A stretch of DNA of 64,000 bases from positions 1,178,001 through 1,242,000 of the forward strand of contig NZ_JBEXAC010000002.1 in NCBI RefSeq assembly GCF_040567655.1, written 5' to 3'. Source of the DNA: Chitinophaga sp. H8 (lineage in GTDB: Bacteria > Bacteroidota > Bacteroidia > Chitinophagales > Chitinophagaceae). A model generated the notes under the pieces. That model had not been told where the DNA came from. It did no database searches and was given only the letters and a program-made list of their open reading frames with translations. Both the position numbers and the translations under genes were made by a program. Of the stretch, positions 1 through 9,420 are shown piece after piece (within the stretch, counting starts at the first letter, position 1; every line of letters begins with the position of its first letter).

Positions 1-543
1 GACCCGAAACAATCCGATGATTGGCATCCGGTGAACGTTTCAAAGTATGGAATGAATGAAGTGGAAGTTCAGCAATTCAGTGATATTGTTGCCGGCCTAC
101 CTCCATTTCAGCGAACACCGCACTCCAACAGGATTGGTAGCATGCGTGCGCAGGTAAGCGGAAAATACTATCAGCAGGGTATACTCTTCTTCCAGTTTAC
201 AGTGGAAAATCAATCTCAACTACCGTATGAGCTAGATTTTGCGCGGTGCTACATCAGGGACAACCGAAGCTCACTGCGCAGCTCAGACTTGGAGAAGGAA
301 ATTAAACCACTCTATGTTCACCAGGTCGAGGGCAACACCATATCACCACAGAGTCAGGCACAGATAGTCTTCGCATTTGACAAGTTTACCATCGCTAATA
401 ACAAACACTTCTCAGTAGAATTTTTTGAAAGAGGTGGTGACCGCAATATGCGAATCAAAATAAAAGGAAAGCAAATCCTTCGCGTTCGCCCGCTGCTTCC
501 TTACCTGTCAGACGAGTATTCCAACCAATCATTCAATTTTTAA
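1..543 (+). CDS. traN: conjugative transposon protein TraN (C-terminal part)
   Basis: The frame is open from base 1, so only the last 180 residues of the protein are present. The visible part (about FQFTVENQS, ELDFARCYIRD, KPLYVHQVEG, GGDRNMRIKIKGKQIL) matches my knowledge of the DUF4138/TraN family of Bacteroidota conjugative elements, which assemble into the mating-pair type IV secretion apparatus in the envelope. It is the first of a plus-strand series (554, 1143, 2121 and onward), which fits the end of a tra operon followed by accessory element genes. The start lies outside the window. Confidence 0.75.
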   Translation, partial: DPKQSDDWHPVNVSKYGMNEVEVQQFSDIVAGLPPFQRTPHSNRIGSMRAQVSGKYYQQGILFFQFTVENQSQLPYELDFARCYIRDNRSSLRSSDLEKEIKPLYVHQVEGNTISPQSQAQIVFAFDKFTIANNKHFSVEFFERGGDRNMRIKIKGKQILRVRPLLPYLSDEYSNQSFNF

Positions 544-553
544 ATGTACAAGT

Positions 554-1111
554 ATGAATAATAATCAATCGACAATTGAGAATCGCCTGGAACGCGACCT
601 GGCAGTCTGGGATCGCATACAGGCCCGCCAGGTCGAGCGTTATGGGAAGGACGTTTTGAAAGACCGAGGTTTCCTGGCTGCAAAACGGGAGATGTATAAA
701 CACATCATGCAAAAATACATTGGAAAGCGCCCCAATGCCTATGAGAAAGCAGAAATGAGAGTACTTCGGAGTCAACAGCGCAAGCTCCTCCGTCAAATGT
801 ATCCGAACCCGTTGGTTCGTTTGCTTAGAAATATACTTGCATTGAATGTGAATTTAGTCCGCCTCGCAGGGCGAATGACTATCGGGGCAGTCAGAGGTGC
901 CGTTGCGGTACTGACGGGACAACAACGAAAGCCTGCACCTTCCAAACAGTACACAGCCGCAAGGCAAACACCTCCCGCTTCGAACAGGCAGACTCGCGGT
1001 CCGCAAGTTGGCAAGCCGCTGACTCAGGATAATTCTGCAGTTGTCAGGAAGCTGCCACACAAACCGAGGATAGTGCCGCGACCGGCAAAATCTAAGGGAG
1101 TAAGGAGATAA
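554..1111 (+). CDS. hypothetical basic protein of the conjugative element
   Basis: A 185-residue protein not recognised by family. The N-terminal half is charged and probably helical (NRLERDLAVWDRIQARQVER), a short hydrophobic stretch lies near residues 85-120 (VRLLRNILALNVNLVRLAG, GAVRGAVAVL), and the last 60 residues are rich in Pro, Arg, Lys and Gln, probably disordered and nucleic-acid binding. It starts 10 bases after the TraN stop and is followed by 1143, so it is probably in the tra transcription unit. A role in transfer is inferred from position only. Confidence 0.6.
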   Translation: MNNNQSTIENRLERDLAVWDRIQARQVERYGKDVLKDRGFLAAKREMYKHIMQKYIGKRPNAYEKAEMRVLRSQQRKLLRQMYPNPLVRLLRNILALNVNLVRLAGRMTIGAVRGAVAVLTGQQRKPAPSKQYTAARQTPPASNRQTRGPQVGKPLTQDNSAVVRKLPHKPRIVPRPAKSKGVRR

Positions 1112-1142
1112 TCAATCATCATTCATTTTAAAACAAATAATC

Positions 1143-2054
1143 ATGAACCAGGAAATTGAAAACGTCGAGAAAGTAAAGAAACGCGTCTACTACGCAGGGT
1201 TTGGGACTATGTTTCATAATGAGATTGATCAGGCAGCCGCGGCTGGAACGCCGAGAATTAATCCATCCACAGAATTTGCAATCCAGGACGCTTCCCTGTT
1301 TGACCCAAACAAGATTCAGGCGGGGATTTTAAAGGCCACTCCTGATATCACGATTAGTGATGAGAACAAGATGTATTACAATGGCTACCTAGCGGTCCTT
1401 GAGAGAGAGGGAGAGACCCCCATCAGACAGTGGTTTAAGTCCACAGACCGGATTAACGTCGATGAGGCTTATCGTTTGATGTCAGATACAAAACATCCCA
1501 GAGCTATCCTGAAGGAATATCTTGGAGAGGATAACCGCCCATATAAAGCCTATGTGCAGCTTGACTTCAGTCAGAAAACGAAGAATGATAACTATTTTCT
1601 CAGGCATTACCCGGACTTTGATTTAATGAGCAAACTTCGGGAGTATGACTTTGAAGGAATGAAGGGACAGTATAAGAGCGCCAGTCGCGTACTCAGCAGT
1701 GGCGGAGGGATTGAATTGGTTCCAGTTAACCGGGAAAAATATGAGACTGTTTTTATCATTCTCAATCCTACACATTCCACACTCACCATTATGGACAAGA
1801 GTGGTGATATCCTCGAACATGATCAATTCCGCACATTAGCGGCTCGCGAACAGCGCCGTGTAGAGCAAGAACAGAAGGAACCTCGCGGGATCCGTCAGTC
1901 CAATGTTCGCTTTGTCGCCCAAAATGGCCCTTCCGAATCGAAGGATGCGGGTCAAGTACAGCAGCCGGAAATTGGCACGTCGCCAACGAACGAAGTAAAA
2001 AAAAATAGCAGGACAGTGAAACCTGCGGCAGAGAAAAAGGGCAGACATCTGTAA
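1143..2054 (+). CDS. DUF3945-like mobile-element protein
   Basis: Residues about 75-175 show the pattern I associate with DUF3945 proteins of Bacteroidota conjugative elements: MYYNGYLAVLEREGETPIRQ, then DEAYRLMSD, then RPYKAYVQLDF. Those domains usually sit in larger proteins together with topoisomerase or DUF4099 parts; this 303-residue copy is free-standing. The last 80 residues are low complexity (Glu, Gln, Lys, Pro) and probably disordered. Function of the family is unknown. It follows the tra genes on the same strand with a 31-base gap. The family call is moderately secure, the role is not known. Confidence 0.6.
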   Translation: MNQEIENVEKVKKRVYYAGFGTMFHNEIDQAAAAGTPRINPSTEFAIQDASLFDPNKIQAGILKATPDITISDENKMYYNGYLAVLEREGETPIRQWFKSTDRINVDEAYRLMSDTKHPRAILKEYLGEDNRPYKAYVQLDFSQKTKNDNYFLRHYPDFDLMSKLREYDFEGMKGQYKSASRVLSSGGGIELVPVNREKYETVFIILNPTHSTLTIMDKSGDILEHDQFRTLAAREQRRVEQEQKEPRGIRQSNVRFVAQNGPSESKDAGQVQQPEIGTSPTNEVKKNSRTVKPAAEKKGRHL

Positions 2055-2120
2055 TGTGATGGGGTAGCTCACTTAGATCTGCAGGAAAGAGGGTTTTTTG
2101 AATTTGAATGGAGGCCAGTG

Positions 2121-2900
2121 ATGTTGGAAGGAGATGTGTTTGTGCTGAGTTTTAGTGGGGGGAGGACTTCAGCTTATATGACTGATAGGTTGTTAAAGGA
2201 ATTTCCGAAAGAAAAAGTAATCATTGTGTTCGCCAATACGGGAAAGGAAGAACACGCAACTTTAGATTTCGTGAATCAATGTGATCAGCTATGGAGAGAA
2301 AATGTTGTATGGCTGGAGTATTGCCCCGTTGATAGGTTCAAAATTGTCAGTTATGAGACTGCAAGCCGCAATGGAGAACCGTTTTCCGCAATTATTGCGA
2401 AAAGGAATTACGTTCCGAACGTGGTTGCACGTTTTTGTACGCAGGAGCTCAAAGTCCGAGTCATTAAACGGTATATGCAGTCTCTTGGTTATCGCCACTG
2501 GACAAGTGTAATCGGAATACGGTATGATGAACCGAGGCGGTGGGCTAAGGTCAGAGGTATCGCAGAAAAGGAGTGCTGGGATGTCTGGTTACCACTGGTG
2601 GACTGGAAAATTACTAAGGAAATGGTCCTTGAGTACTGGCGTCGCATGCCTTTTGATCTACAGCTAAAGGACTACCAGGGGAACTGCGATCTATGCTTCC
2701 TGAAAGGCAAGCATAAACTTAAGCGCATTTTAACTGAGAATCCCGAGAAAGCAAGCTGGTGGATTAATCAGGAAAGAAAAGCAGGGGGAACCTTTCATAA
2801 GAGTTATTCGTATCAGCAGTTACTTAACCTAATTCAGAAATCGCCTACCCTGTTTGACTATCAAGATGATGATTTTCCTTGTTATTGCAATGTTGATTAA
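2121..2900 (+). CDS. PP-loop ATPase of the PAPS-reductase family
   Basis: The N-terminus carries the PP-loop SFSGGRTSAYM (residues about 10-20) of N-type ATP pyrophosphatases, followed by IVFANTGKEEHATLDFV, as in phosphoadenosine phosphosulfate reductase-like proteins of phages and plasmids. Cysteines near residue 95 (ARFCTQELK), in CDLCFLKGKH and in the final CYCN could hold a metal or Fe-S centre. Phage and element members are not assimilatory enzymes; some PP-loop relatives act in DNA phosphorothioation or tRNA modification, so the substrate is unknown. ATG at 2121 is preferred to the GTG one codon earlier; GGAGG lies just upstream. Co-directional with 2936. Confidence 0.7.
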   Translation: MLEGDVFVLSFSGGRTSAYMTDRLLKEFPKEKVIIVFANTGKEEHATLDFVNQCDQLWRENVVWLEYCPVDRFKIVSYETASRNGEPFSAIIAKRNYVPNVVARFCTQELKVRVIKRYMQSLGYRHWTSVIGIRYDEPRRWAKVRGIAEKECWDVWLPLVDWKITKEMVLEYWRRMPFDLQLKDYQGNCDLCFLKGKHKLKRILTENPEKASWWINQERKAGGTFHKSYSYQQLLNLIQKSPTLFDYQDDDFPCYCNVD

Positions 2901-2935
2901 GACAAAATCGTGTTGTAATTGAAACTTAATACCTG

Positions 2936-4399
2936 ATGGAAATGGAACGGTTAGACACAGATCATAAATATATCCTGGAATTGAAGATGTGGAACAAGCA
3001 AAGCTTTATCAGACCTGATGATCCATACCGAGGATTGCCGGTTTATACGCGAGAGCATCATCATACCTTAAGTGACGCCTTCAGTTCCCTGCTACTGGTT
3101 GACATTAAAGCTTTCGAGAAATATTCAGACACCGTATTTTCAACTGGGAGACACTATGAATCTGCCAGAATAATCTCGGCAGATAATGAGGCATTGATCT
3201 TGGAAGTGAACATTGTCCCTATTCAGGATGTGCTGGCTATGGATATACCCGCTGGTATATACTTCAGTGTGTCTGATCAAATTAGTAGCTTCGAAGAAAG
3301 TGCCAACCTTGATCTAAGTGAGTTTCGGTTCTATGAAGGAGACTCCAATTGTCTGCTGATTGCTTCTTACAACTATTCATTTGCAGACGGATTGGTTATT
3401 AATATAGACCATGCATACGACAAGATGGTTGAAAAAGCGAGAACGCACGAAAGCCAACGGATCTTTTCGGAGGAAGAATGGAAATATCAGATCAAGTTGA
3501 CTCAGCAGGTTGGTGAACATTTAGATCACATATATAAAACATCCTACCATTACCCAGAGCTAAAGCCTGCGCTAAATGATTTGCTACAGGTGAATTTACA
3601 TCTGCTGGATGACAACATTGTTGAAACGGAAAATACAGAGATATGGATCAATGAAGCGGTCATTACTGAGCGAGAAGGAGCGACTCTTGTAGGTTTAATC
3701 ACTGCAAATTATGAAAGTAATCCGTCTAATGTGTCAGAGCCTGGCATACATTTACAGTGTTATCAGACAGTTGAAGAATTCGAGAAAAAATACAATGTAG
3801 ACCTCTCCGCATTAGGTAACTATGGACAGAATGACAATTTTCTTTTGCTGGCCAACTATACAGGCAGTTACGATAGCCTTATTCCAACTGTTGCGTTTAA
3901 ACAGCTACAACGTACGCTGGCAGGAGCAGAATCACAGGCAAATCTTGACGCCGAATCGCCTGTCACGCTGCAAATAGAATGGAAGGTTAACACTTCTCAA
4001 GTCGCTAATGAGATAACAGCCCCGCCCGACCTCATTTCTAATATGGCTTTTTCTACGCCAGTAGAAGCATTGTCATATTTAGTTGAGCAGATATCCACTA
4101 CTGATTTTCAAATAAATATTGAGAATGCAGTTTTATATAAGGATGGCAAAGAGATCATGCGATTGCTCAAACCAGAGGGTGAAAAAACTCCCCTATCCAA
4201 CGGCGTTTTTATTGAGGTTAACCCGGAACATCTCTCCTTAGACATGCTGAAGGTACTTGTGCCCCACATAAGTAAGGGGTGGCCTCAAGCCGACACATAT
4301 TTTTTGATTGCAGGAAAAGGGGAAGAGGCCCGTCGCATTCTTACCAACAATATCAGGAGAATCAAACCAATTGGGAAAGGAAAGGGAAACAAGATTTAG
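2936..4399 (+). CDS. unknown three-repeat protein A (tandem paralogue)
   Basis: 487 residues, family not recognised. The protein is built of about three units of 150-160 residues beginning near 12, 185 and 345. Each unit has a strand-rich start (YILELKMWN; YQIKLTQQV; VTLQIEWKV), a helix of the type EAL/AF..LL...., a mid part ending in PAGIYF or EPGIHL, and an acidic segment such as FEESANLDLSEF or VDLSALGNYG followed by LLLAxY. The following gene has the same plan. There is no signal peptide and no transmembrane segment, so it is cytosolic. Both lie between the PP-loop gene and the primase-polymerase of a conjugative element, a place where anti-defence genes are common; that role is inference. 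Confidence 0.6.
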   Translation: MEMERLDTDHKYILELKMWNKQSFIRPDDPYRGLPVYTREHHHTLSDAFSSLLLVDIKAFEKYSDTVFSTGRHYESARIISADNEALILEVNIVPIQDVLAMDIPAGIYFSVSDQISSFEESANLDLSEFRFYEGDSNCLLIASYNYSFADGLVINIDHAYDKMVEKARTHESQRIFSEEEWKYQIKLTQQVGEHLDHIYKTSYHYPELKPALNDLLQVNLHLLDDNIVETENTEIWINEAVITEREGATLVGLITANYESNPSNVSEPGIHLQCYQTVEEFEKKYNVDLSALGNYGQNDNFLLLANYTGSYDSLIPTVAFKQLQRTLAGAESQANLDAESPVTLQIEWKVNTSQVANEITAPPDLISNMAFSTPVEALSYLVEQISTTDFQINIENAVLYKDGKEIMRLLKPEGEKTPLSNGVFIEVNPEHLSLDMLKVLVPHISKGWPQADTYFLIAGKGEEARRILTNNIRRIKPIGKGKGNKI

Positions 4400-4417
4400 C
4401 TGAATCTGTTTAAAACT

Positions 4418-5887
4418 GTGAAGATGGAAAATGGTATGTGGCCTTATGCCCTGATTATTGAAGGGCATTACGCGCAAGGGAAGCTTTATGAGGGAAAGTA
4501 TCTAAGTAAACCAATTATCGAACTTCGGTATTTTGGTTCTGCAGAAGAAGCCTTTCAATCATTGGTAAGAGAAGAATTTCATCAATTCGATAAGCGGTTA
4601 GAAAGTCCGGTTGCGCATCCTGTATGTTATGACACAGCCGTCATCAATGACACGCGGACAGGTGCTAAATTGACGGAAGTCAACATTATATCTATAGACG
4701 ATGTGCCAGATGCCTCACCTCCTGCAGGCATATATCTCGGAATTGCTGATGAATTGGGATTTGAAGGTTTCCAAAGTATCGCAAATATTGATCTGTCCAG
4801 GTTCGGAGACTATGATCCGGATGTTCCATTTTTTCTTCTTGCAAGGTATAAGTATGATGAGAAAGGTCTTGGGTTGATTCCTCAGAAGGGACTGAAAGAT
4901 TTGCAGCTCTTTTCAAAGGATATATTTCTTTCCAGAGAAAAGTCTCTATTCATTCTCAACGTCAAGGAATGCTATCTTGACGTGTTACAAGGGGAAAAAA
5001 ATACTCAATATCATTTTGATAGCCCCAAAGCCGCATTTGCCGCCCTTTTATCCACAAACATGCAGCAGTTAGATTCCAGGATCAGCGATGATCGGAATTT
5101 CGATACATATATAAAAGAGATCGGAATATATAGTGTAAAGGGACACCCCCTGGTTGAACTGAAAAACGTGAAAAACCTCCCAATTGATAAAAATGCTGCT
5201 GAGCCCGGTATCTACTTAAATTTTCCTGAAGGTCTAGGGCATTTTGAATCTGAATTTGATATTGACGTAAGCGGATTGCGGGATTACGCAAAAGGTAGCC
5301 GATATCAATTGCTGCATCATTACGACGATACCTTCTCTGAAATAGTCCCTACAGAAGGATTTAATAAATTGAAGGAAACACTTCAACCGGTAGAAAAGAT
5401 ACAGCCGTCACTTGAAAAGGGACACTATGAAATTAAATACGAATGGGATAGCCTTACAGATGTTCCTATTCAACCGAACTTTTACCGACAAGTGGCCCTC
5501 ACAAAACATGAAACCGTTGCCGGTGCTTTTGAAGAATTACAGGCTATTAACTCCCGGTTGTTTGACGTGCGTCACGCAATCAAAATGCAAGAATCTGGGT
5601 ATTTAAAAGAGGCTACCATCTATCAGAATGCAACACCAATACTTACAAAATTCAATGCACAAGAGGACCTTTCATTGCCTCCAGATTTAAGGTATAAAAT
5701 TGACTTACATACAGTAACAGTTGATTTGATCAGGGAATTATATCCATATATGGCAAAATCTGAACAAGTCAGCACTTCTCAAATGGAGTTTAGCCTGAAG
5801 GATGTTGCAGACAGCGCCACCGGTCCTACCAACATCGCCGCTCGAAAGATTGAGAATAGGAGCTCTGAAGGAAAACTTGGATTGTGA
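4418..5887 (+). CDS. unknown three-repeat protein B (tandem paralogue)
   Basis: 489 residues, a paralogue of the gene 18 bases upstream with the same three-unit design: units begin near residues 5, 165 and 325, with matching signatures PPAGIYLGI and EPGIYLNF, then IANIDLSRFGDY and FDIDVSGLRDY, then FFLLARY and YQLLHHY. The third unit is more divergent and lacks the GIYL part. No catalytic motif stands out, suggesting binding or structural repeats rather than an enzyme. Its stop overlaps a possible GTG start of the primase gene by four bases, so the genes are probably translationally coupled. Not recognised as any named family. Confidence 0.6.
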   Translation: MKMENGMWPYALIIEGHYAQGKLYEGKYLSKPIIELRYFGSAEEAFQSLVREEFHQFDKRLESPVAHPVCYDTAVINDTRTGAKLTEVNIISIDDVPDASPPAGIYLGIADELGFEGFQSIANIDLSRFGDYDPDVPFFLLARYKYDEKGLGLIPQKGLKDLQLFSKDIFLSREKSLFILNVKECYLDVLQGEKNTQYHFDSPKAAFAALLSTNMQQLDSRISDDRNFDTYIKEIGIYSVKGHPLVELKNVKNLPIDKNAAEPGIYLNFPEGLGHFESEFDIDVSGLRDYAKGSRYQLLHHYDDTFSEIVPTEGFNKLKETLQPVEKIQPSLEKGHYEIKYEWDSLTDVPIQPNFYRQVALTKHETVAGAFEELQAINSRLFDVRHAIKMQESGYLKEATIYQNATPILTKFNAQEDLSLPPDLRYKIDLHTVTVDLIRELYPYMAKSEQVSTSQMEFSLKDVADSATGPTNIAARKIENRSSEGKLGL

Positions 5888-5904
5888 ATTTGAATCATGA
5901 AGGG

Positions 5905-6894
5905 ATGGAGACCAATTTATTGAAGTCAGCGTTAGAGCTAAAAGCGCATGGGTATTCAATTATTGCTGTGGATGACCACAAGCGTAGTATCGGTGAGTGG
6001 CGGCAATTCACTACTGAAATAGCTACCAAATCGGTGCTTGAATCGTTATTTAATAATCCCAGGGTCAATGGCATAGCGGTTATATGCGGTGCTGTAAGCG
6101 GCAACCTGGAGGTAATCGATGTCGATGTAAAGAATGATACGACAGGCAGGCTATTTCAGGACTTTGTCGCAGCCATTCAAAAAAGAGATCCCAAGCTGTC
6201 CGACAACTTTGTTATTGCCCAAACTCGATCCGGAGGATTTCATTTGCTGTATCGATGTGCTTCAATTGGCAGGAATGAAATACTTGCACGACGTCCGACG
6301 ACTGATGCGGAAAGAGTGGTTAATCCAAAAGAAAAGGCCAAAGTCCTTGTTGAAACCAGGGGCAACGGAGGTTATGCTGTTATCGCTCCTACGCAGGGCT
6401 ACTGGTTCCTTCAGAAAGATCTTCTTACTATTCCGACTATTACTACCAGCCAGCGGTCAATTATATTAGACACCGCCCGTGCATTTAACCAATATCAGCC
6501 TGTAATACTTACCCCAGGTTCACAGCCACGTCCCCGGCCACCAGGCCTATCTCCTTTGGATGACTATAATCAACGCGGTGATATTATTGGCCTGCTGGTT
6601 AAACACGGTTGGTCCGTAGTTGATCATAAGAACAACCGGACACTGTTGAAACGTCCCGGGGAAACGGATAAGTATAGGTCGGGAGATTATAATCACGAAT
6701 TGGGGCTGTTCAGTGTGTTCACCACCAGTACCGAATTTGAGCCAGGCCGGGGATATCGACCATACGCAGTTTATGCCATGCTGGAATGCGGTGGAGACTT
6801 CAAAGAAGCAGTACGGCAACTGGCGCGACAAGGCTTTGGGCAGCCCCAACCAATTAAACAGAGCCACCAGCCCCGAAGATTGCCAGGACATTGA
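5905..6894 (+). CDS. bifunctional primase/polymerase (AEP fold, N-terminal domain type)
   Basis: The first 200 residues match the archaeo-eukaryotic primase Prim-Pol domain: GYSIIAVDDHKRSIGEW, the metal-binding DxD in EVIDVDVKND, and SGGFHLLYRC, then VETRGNGGYAVIAPT. These enzymes make primers or short DNA for element replication. The last 130 residues hold a second domain (LLVKHGWSVVDHKN, KRPGETDKYRSGDYN, YAVYAMLECGGDFKEA) of the kind found beside primases in phages and conjugative elements. ATG at 5905 is preferred; a GTG at 5884 overlapping the upstream stop is possible. No helicase domain follows, so a helicase from elsewhere would be needed. Confidence 0.8.
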   Translation: METNLLKSALELKAHGYSIIAVDDHKRSIGEWRQFTTEIATKSVLESLFNNPRVNGIAVICGAVSGNLEVIDVDVKNDTTGRLFQDFVAAIQKRDPKLSDNFVIAQTRSGGFHLLYRCASIGRNEILARRPTTDAERVVNPKEKAKVLVETRGNGGYAVIAPTQGYWFLQKDLLTIPTITTSQRSIILDTARAFNQYQPVILTPGSQPRPRPPGLSPLDDYNQRGDIIGLLVKHGWSVVDHKNNRTLLKRPGETDKYRSGDYNHELGLFSVFTTSTEFEPGRGYRPYAVYAMLECGGDFKEAVRQLARQGFGQPQPIKQSHQPRRLPGH

Positions 6895-6926
6895 AAGGAC
6901 GACGAATGTGAAAAGAATTTGTGAGA

Positions 6927-7742
6927 ATGAAAACTCCTTTGACATATTACGGGGGAAAACAGAAACTCGCTCCGATAATCCTTGAGCTGATACCGCCCCA
7001 CACGCTATATGCAGAAGTTTTTGCAGGCGGGGCAGCAGTATTTTTTGCCAAGAGGCCTTCATCCGTTGAGGTGCTAAATGATATGAATGGCGAGTTGGTA
7101 AATTTCTACAAGGTCATTAAAGACGACTTTTATCTGCTACAACAGGAGATTACCACGTCCCTTCATAGCAGGATGCTACATCAGCACGCCTGGATCGTCT
7201 ACAATTATCCAGAATTATTCTCCCCTATTAAACGTGCCTGGGCTGTATGGGTACTTTCATCGCAAGGCTTTGCCGGGCAACTTGCGGGTACCTGGGGGTA
7301 TGATATCACCGCAGATAGTACATCCCGAAAGATATATTTCAATAAACAAGATTTCACATCAGCGTATTCACAACGCTTGGAGAAAGTGCAACTCGAATGC
7401 CGGGATGCTCTTTACATTATCAACAGCAGAGATAGTGCTGAGACTTTCTTCTATTGTGATCCGCCCTACTTTAACAGCGATATGGGGCACTACAAAGGAT
7501 ATACAAAAAGAGATTTTGAAGATTTACTAAATGCGTTGGCTAAAATAAAAGGAAAGTTTCTGCTATCCTCCTACCCATCTAAATTGCTCGCTCACTATAC
7601 GGAACAATTTAATTGGGTCAGCATACAGTTCGAGCAGATGGTAACAGTCAATGTGAAAAGCGGGAAGGAGAAAAAGAAGATTGAGGTCCTTACAGCAAAC
7701 TACCCCTTATCAAAAAATGAGTATCAGGGCAAATTATTCTAA
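6927..7742 (+). CDS. D12-class DNA adenine N6-methyltransferase
   Basis: Clear D12/Dam-type methylase. LTYYGGKQKLAP at the N-terminus and FAGGAAVFFAK (SAM-binding motif I) are followed by the catalytic DPPY in FYCDPPYFNSD near residue 180. The length (271 residues) is normal for the family. No partner restriction gene is adjacent, so it is probably an orphan methylase protecting the element from host restriction. It starts shortly after the primase gene and ends the plus-strand set. ATG at 6927 chosen over GTG at 6921 because MKTPLTYYGG is the usual N-terminus. Confidence 0.88.
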   Translation: MKTPLTYYGGKQKLAPIILELIPPHTLYAEVFAGGAAVFFAKRPSSVEVLNDMNGELVNFYKVIKDDFYLLQQEITTSLHSRMLHQHAWIVYNYPELFSPIKRAWAVWVLSSQGFAGQLAGTWGYDITADSTSRKIYFNKQDFTSAYSQRLEKVQLECRDALYIINSRDSAETFFYCDPPYFNSDMGHYKGYTKRDFEDLLNALAKIKGKFLLSSYPSKLLAHYTEQFNWVSIQFEQMVTVNVKSGKEKKKIEVLTANYPLSKNEYQGKLF

Positions 7743-7891
7743 TGATTATTTATGCACACGCATAAACATGATAAAAACTGATGGAAATCTGTATTCTTTC
7801 CTTGCGCGAACAAAAAAATGACATTAAACTCGTGTCTTCTGGATCGGGGGGGGTATCCATCCCCTACTCCAGACGCATGGTGCCAAATATC

Positions 7892-8185
7892 CTATTTCGG
7901 CTTCTTATTGTCATCTGGTATGGTGTCAAAGCCTTTAGAAAAGAAATCCTTCACTGATATATTGAAAGCGTTAATTAGCTTTTCTAAACTATCTAAGGTC
8001 ATATTGGCTCCCTTTTCATACTTTCCGTATAGGCTCCTCGATAAGTTTTTTTCCCAAGCAAAGTGCTCTTGGTTTTCAAAACCTTGCTTTTTCCTCAAAT
8101 CTTTAATCCTCTTAGCAACCAAATTCTTTAAACTCGAAGGTGGTGACTGAGATGATTCTGATGCCCTTTTTATCGCTTTTGCCAT
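7892..8185 (-). CDS. XRE-family helix-turn-helix regulator
   Basis: A 97-residue protein with one Cro/C1-type HTH: VAKRIKDLRKKQGFENQEHF, then LSRSLYGKYEKGANMTLDSL and LEKLINAFNISVKDFF. It faces the plus-strand element genes and its promoter would lie in the 430-base region to its right. Likely controls element genes; target unknown. Confidence 0.8.
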   Translation of the reverse strand: MAKAIKRASESSQSPPSSLKNLVAKRIKDLRKKQGFENQEHFAWEKNLSRSLYGKYEKGANMTLDSLEKLINAFNISVKDFFSKGFDTIPDDNKKPK

Positions 8186-8618
8186 TTAGTAGAAAATTGT
8201 CATTATGAAACGCTTGTAAAAATAGGTGATGTCCTTCTATTATATTCCCCACTATACAATCCCATTAATACAATCCCCGTTAAAATACTACAACTTAAAT
8301 GCTCCCTTTTATAAAATCCCACTTATAAGAGGATTCTATTAGATAATTTCTTATTTTCGTAATAACAATATAATATTGCTACAAAGATATTTGTAGCTTT
8401 CTTCTTGCTTGCCGGGAAAATCTAGGAAATTTTACAGGCATTTGGAGCAAAGAATGAGGAGTGGCCTACGCATGTAGCGTAGGCTCTCTTTGCGTGCACC
8501 GCCTTCCTAGAGGCTCCCGGCCGCATTGTGGAGTCTACGCTAAATGCATTTTACCCTCCCCTATAATGTACTTAGCCGTCGCTTCACTCCATCAGATATT
8601 CGAATTAACTATTGAGTT
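8186..8618. other. intergenic region with a perfect inverted repeat
   Basis: About 430 bases without a convincing gene. GCCTACGC at 8464-8471 and GCGTAGGC at 8477-8484 form a perfect 8-base inverted repeat with a 5-base loop. It is not followed by a T run, so it is more likely a binding or processing site than a terminator. The rest is AT-rich and probably holds the XRE gene promoter. Confidence 0.4.
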
Positions 8619-8891
8619 ATGAAAATATTACTGATCTGTTGGACACGTTTTAGAAAGTATGAAGTACATGCATTTATCAGCATTGGGAGCTTTCTTGTTG
8701 GTTGTCTCTTTGCAACAAGTATTTTAATCTACCGGTCATCGTTGGAATCATCCAGGCTGCGCAGGGAGATAGAGGACATACAGCGAACGATTGAAGTTCA
8801 AAATATGACAAAAGGCTTGATCGAAAAGCAACGCGAGGAAAACCGCACGAGATTTGGTTTGAATAGCAACGCGTTTCCTTATTATAACTAG
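8619..8891 (+). CDS. small membrane protein with coiled coil
   Basis: 90 residues. One transmembrane helix near residues 18-38 (AFISIGSFLVGCLFATSILI) is followed by a charged helix likely to be a coiled coil (SSRLRREIEDIQRTIEVQN). Family not recognised. It stands alone between an XRE gene and the RHS operon and could be spurious; the ordered membrane-plus-coil layout argues for a real gene. Confidence 0.4.
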   Translation: MKILLICWTRFRKYEVHAFISIGSFLVGCLFATSILIYRSSLESSRLRREIEDIQRTIEVQNMTKGLIEKQREENRTRFGLNSNAFPYYN

Positions 8892-9008
8892 ATTTCAATT
8901 ATTCTAACGTGGGAAAACCAACCTTTACTTAGGTGTATTCTATGAATCCTATATCCAGCCAGGTATCCACCTGGGTGGTTTTTAAAACTATTACTTAAAC
9001 CAACTAAA

Positions 9009-9167
9009 ATGGATCGCTTGAAAATCATAGGGCAATTGCGAGGGCGTAAAGAATATAGGCTTAGTTGGCACCAAAACATTACTGCTCTTATCCTTTCGCC
9101 CTTAAACCATTTATTTTATGGAGAGGATGACAGCTACAACTTAAATGTGCCTACTATTCCATTTTAA
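9009..9167 (+). CDS. possible 52-residue ORF
   Basis: ATG at 9009 to TAA at 9165-9167. Basic N-terminal part (MDRLKIIGQLRGRKEYRL), no recognised family. It lies in an otherwise empty 400-base stretch (8892-9290). Low support; listed only because nothing else occupies the region. Confidence 0.2.
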   Translation: MDRLKIIGQLRGRKEYRLSWHQNITALILSPLNHLFYGEDDSYNLNVPTIPF

Positions 9168-9290
9168 AAGTATTCATTTTGTAACTGTGTAAATATGTGG
9201 TTAGGTCTTTGTAGACAGTGCCACCTATCAGGGTTTAAACAATCATAGGGGCCAGTAACGCCCGAGGGTTGATTTTTGACACATTATAAA

Positions 9291-9320
9291 GGCCGGGGTT
9301 TTTACCCCGGCCTCTCTTAT
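9291..9320. terminator. strong hairpin terminator at the end of the RHS operon
   Basis: GGCCGGGG (9291-9298), a 6-base loop, then CCCCGGCC (9305-9312), followed by T-rich sequence on the plus strand and by TTTATAAT on the minus strand. It can serve both the small plus-strand ORF and the minus-strand operon ending at 9421. Confidence 0.85.
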
Positions 9321-9420
9321 TTATTTTATAAATTTTAATATTTGAATAAAAATTGCCCCAAAGGAATCAGATGTAGGCACAGACTTTTCAAAGTCAAAAA
9401 GACACAGAACATTTTGAAAT

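Noticed and set aside
6547..7062. 171-codon minus-strand frame across the primase/methylase junction
   Set aside because: Antisense to two genes with unambiguous catalytic motifs.
7818..8150. 110-codon plus-strand frame
   Set aside because: It is the antisense of the XRE gene at 7892-8185, whose protein has a clear HTH; the plus frame has no recognisable features.
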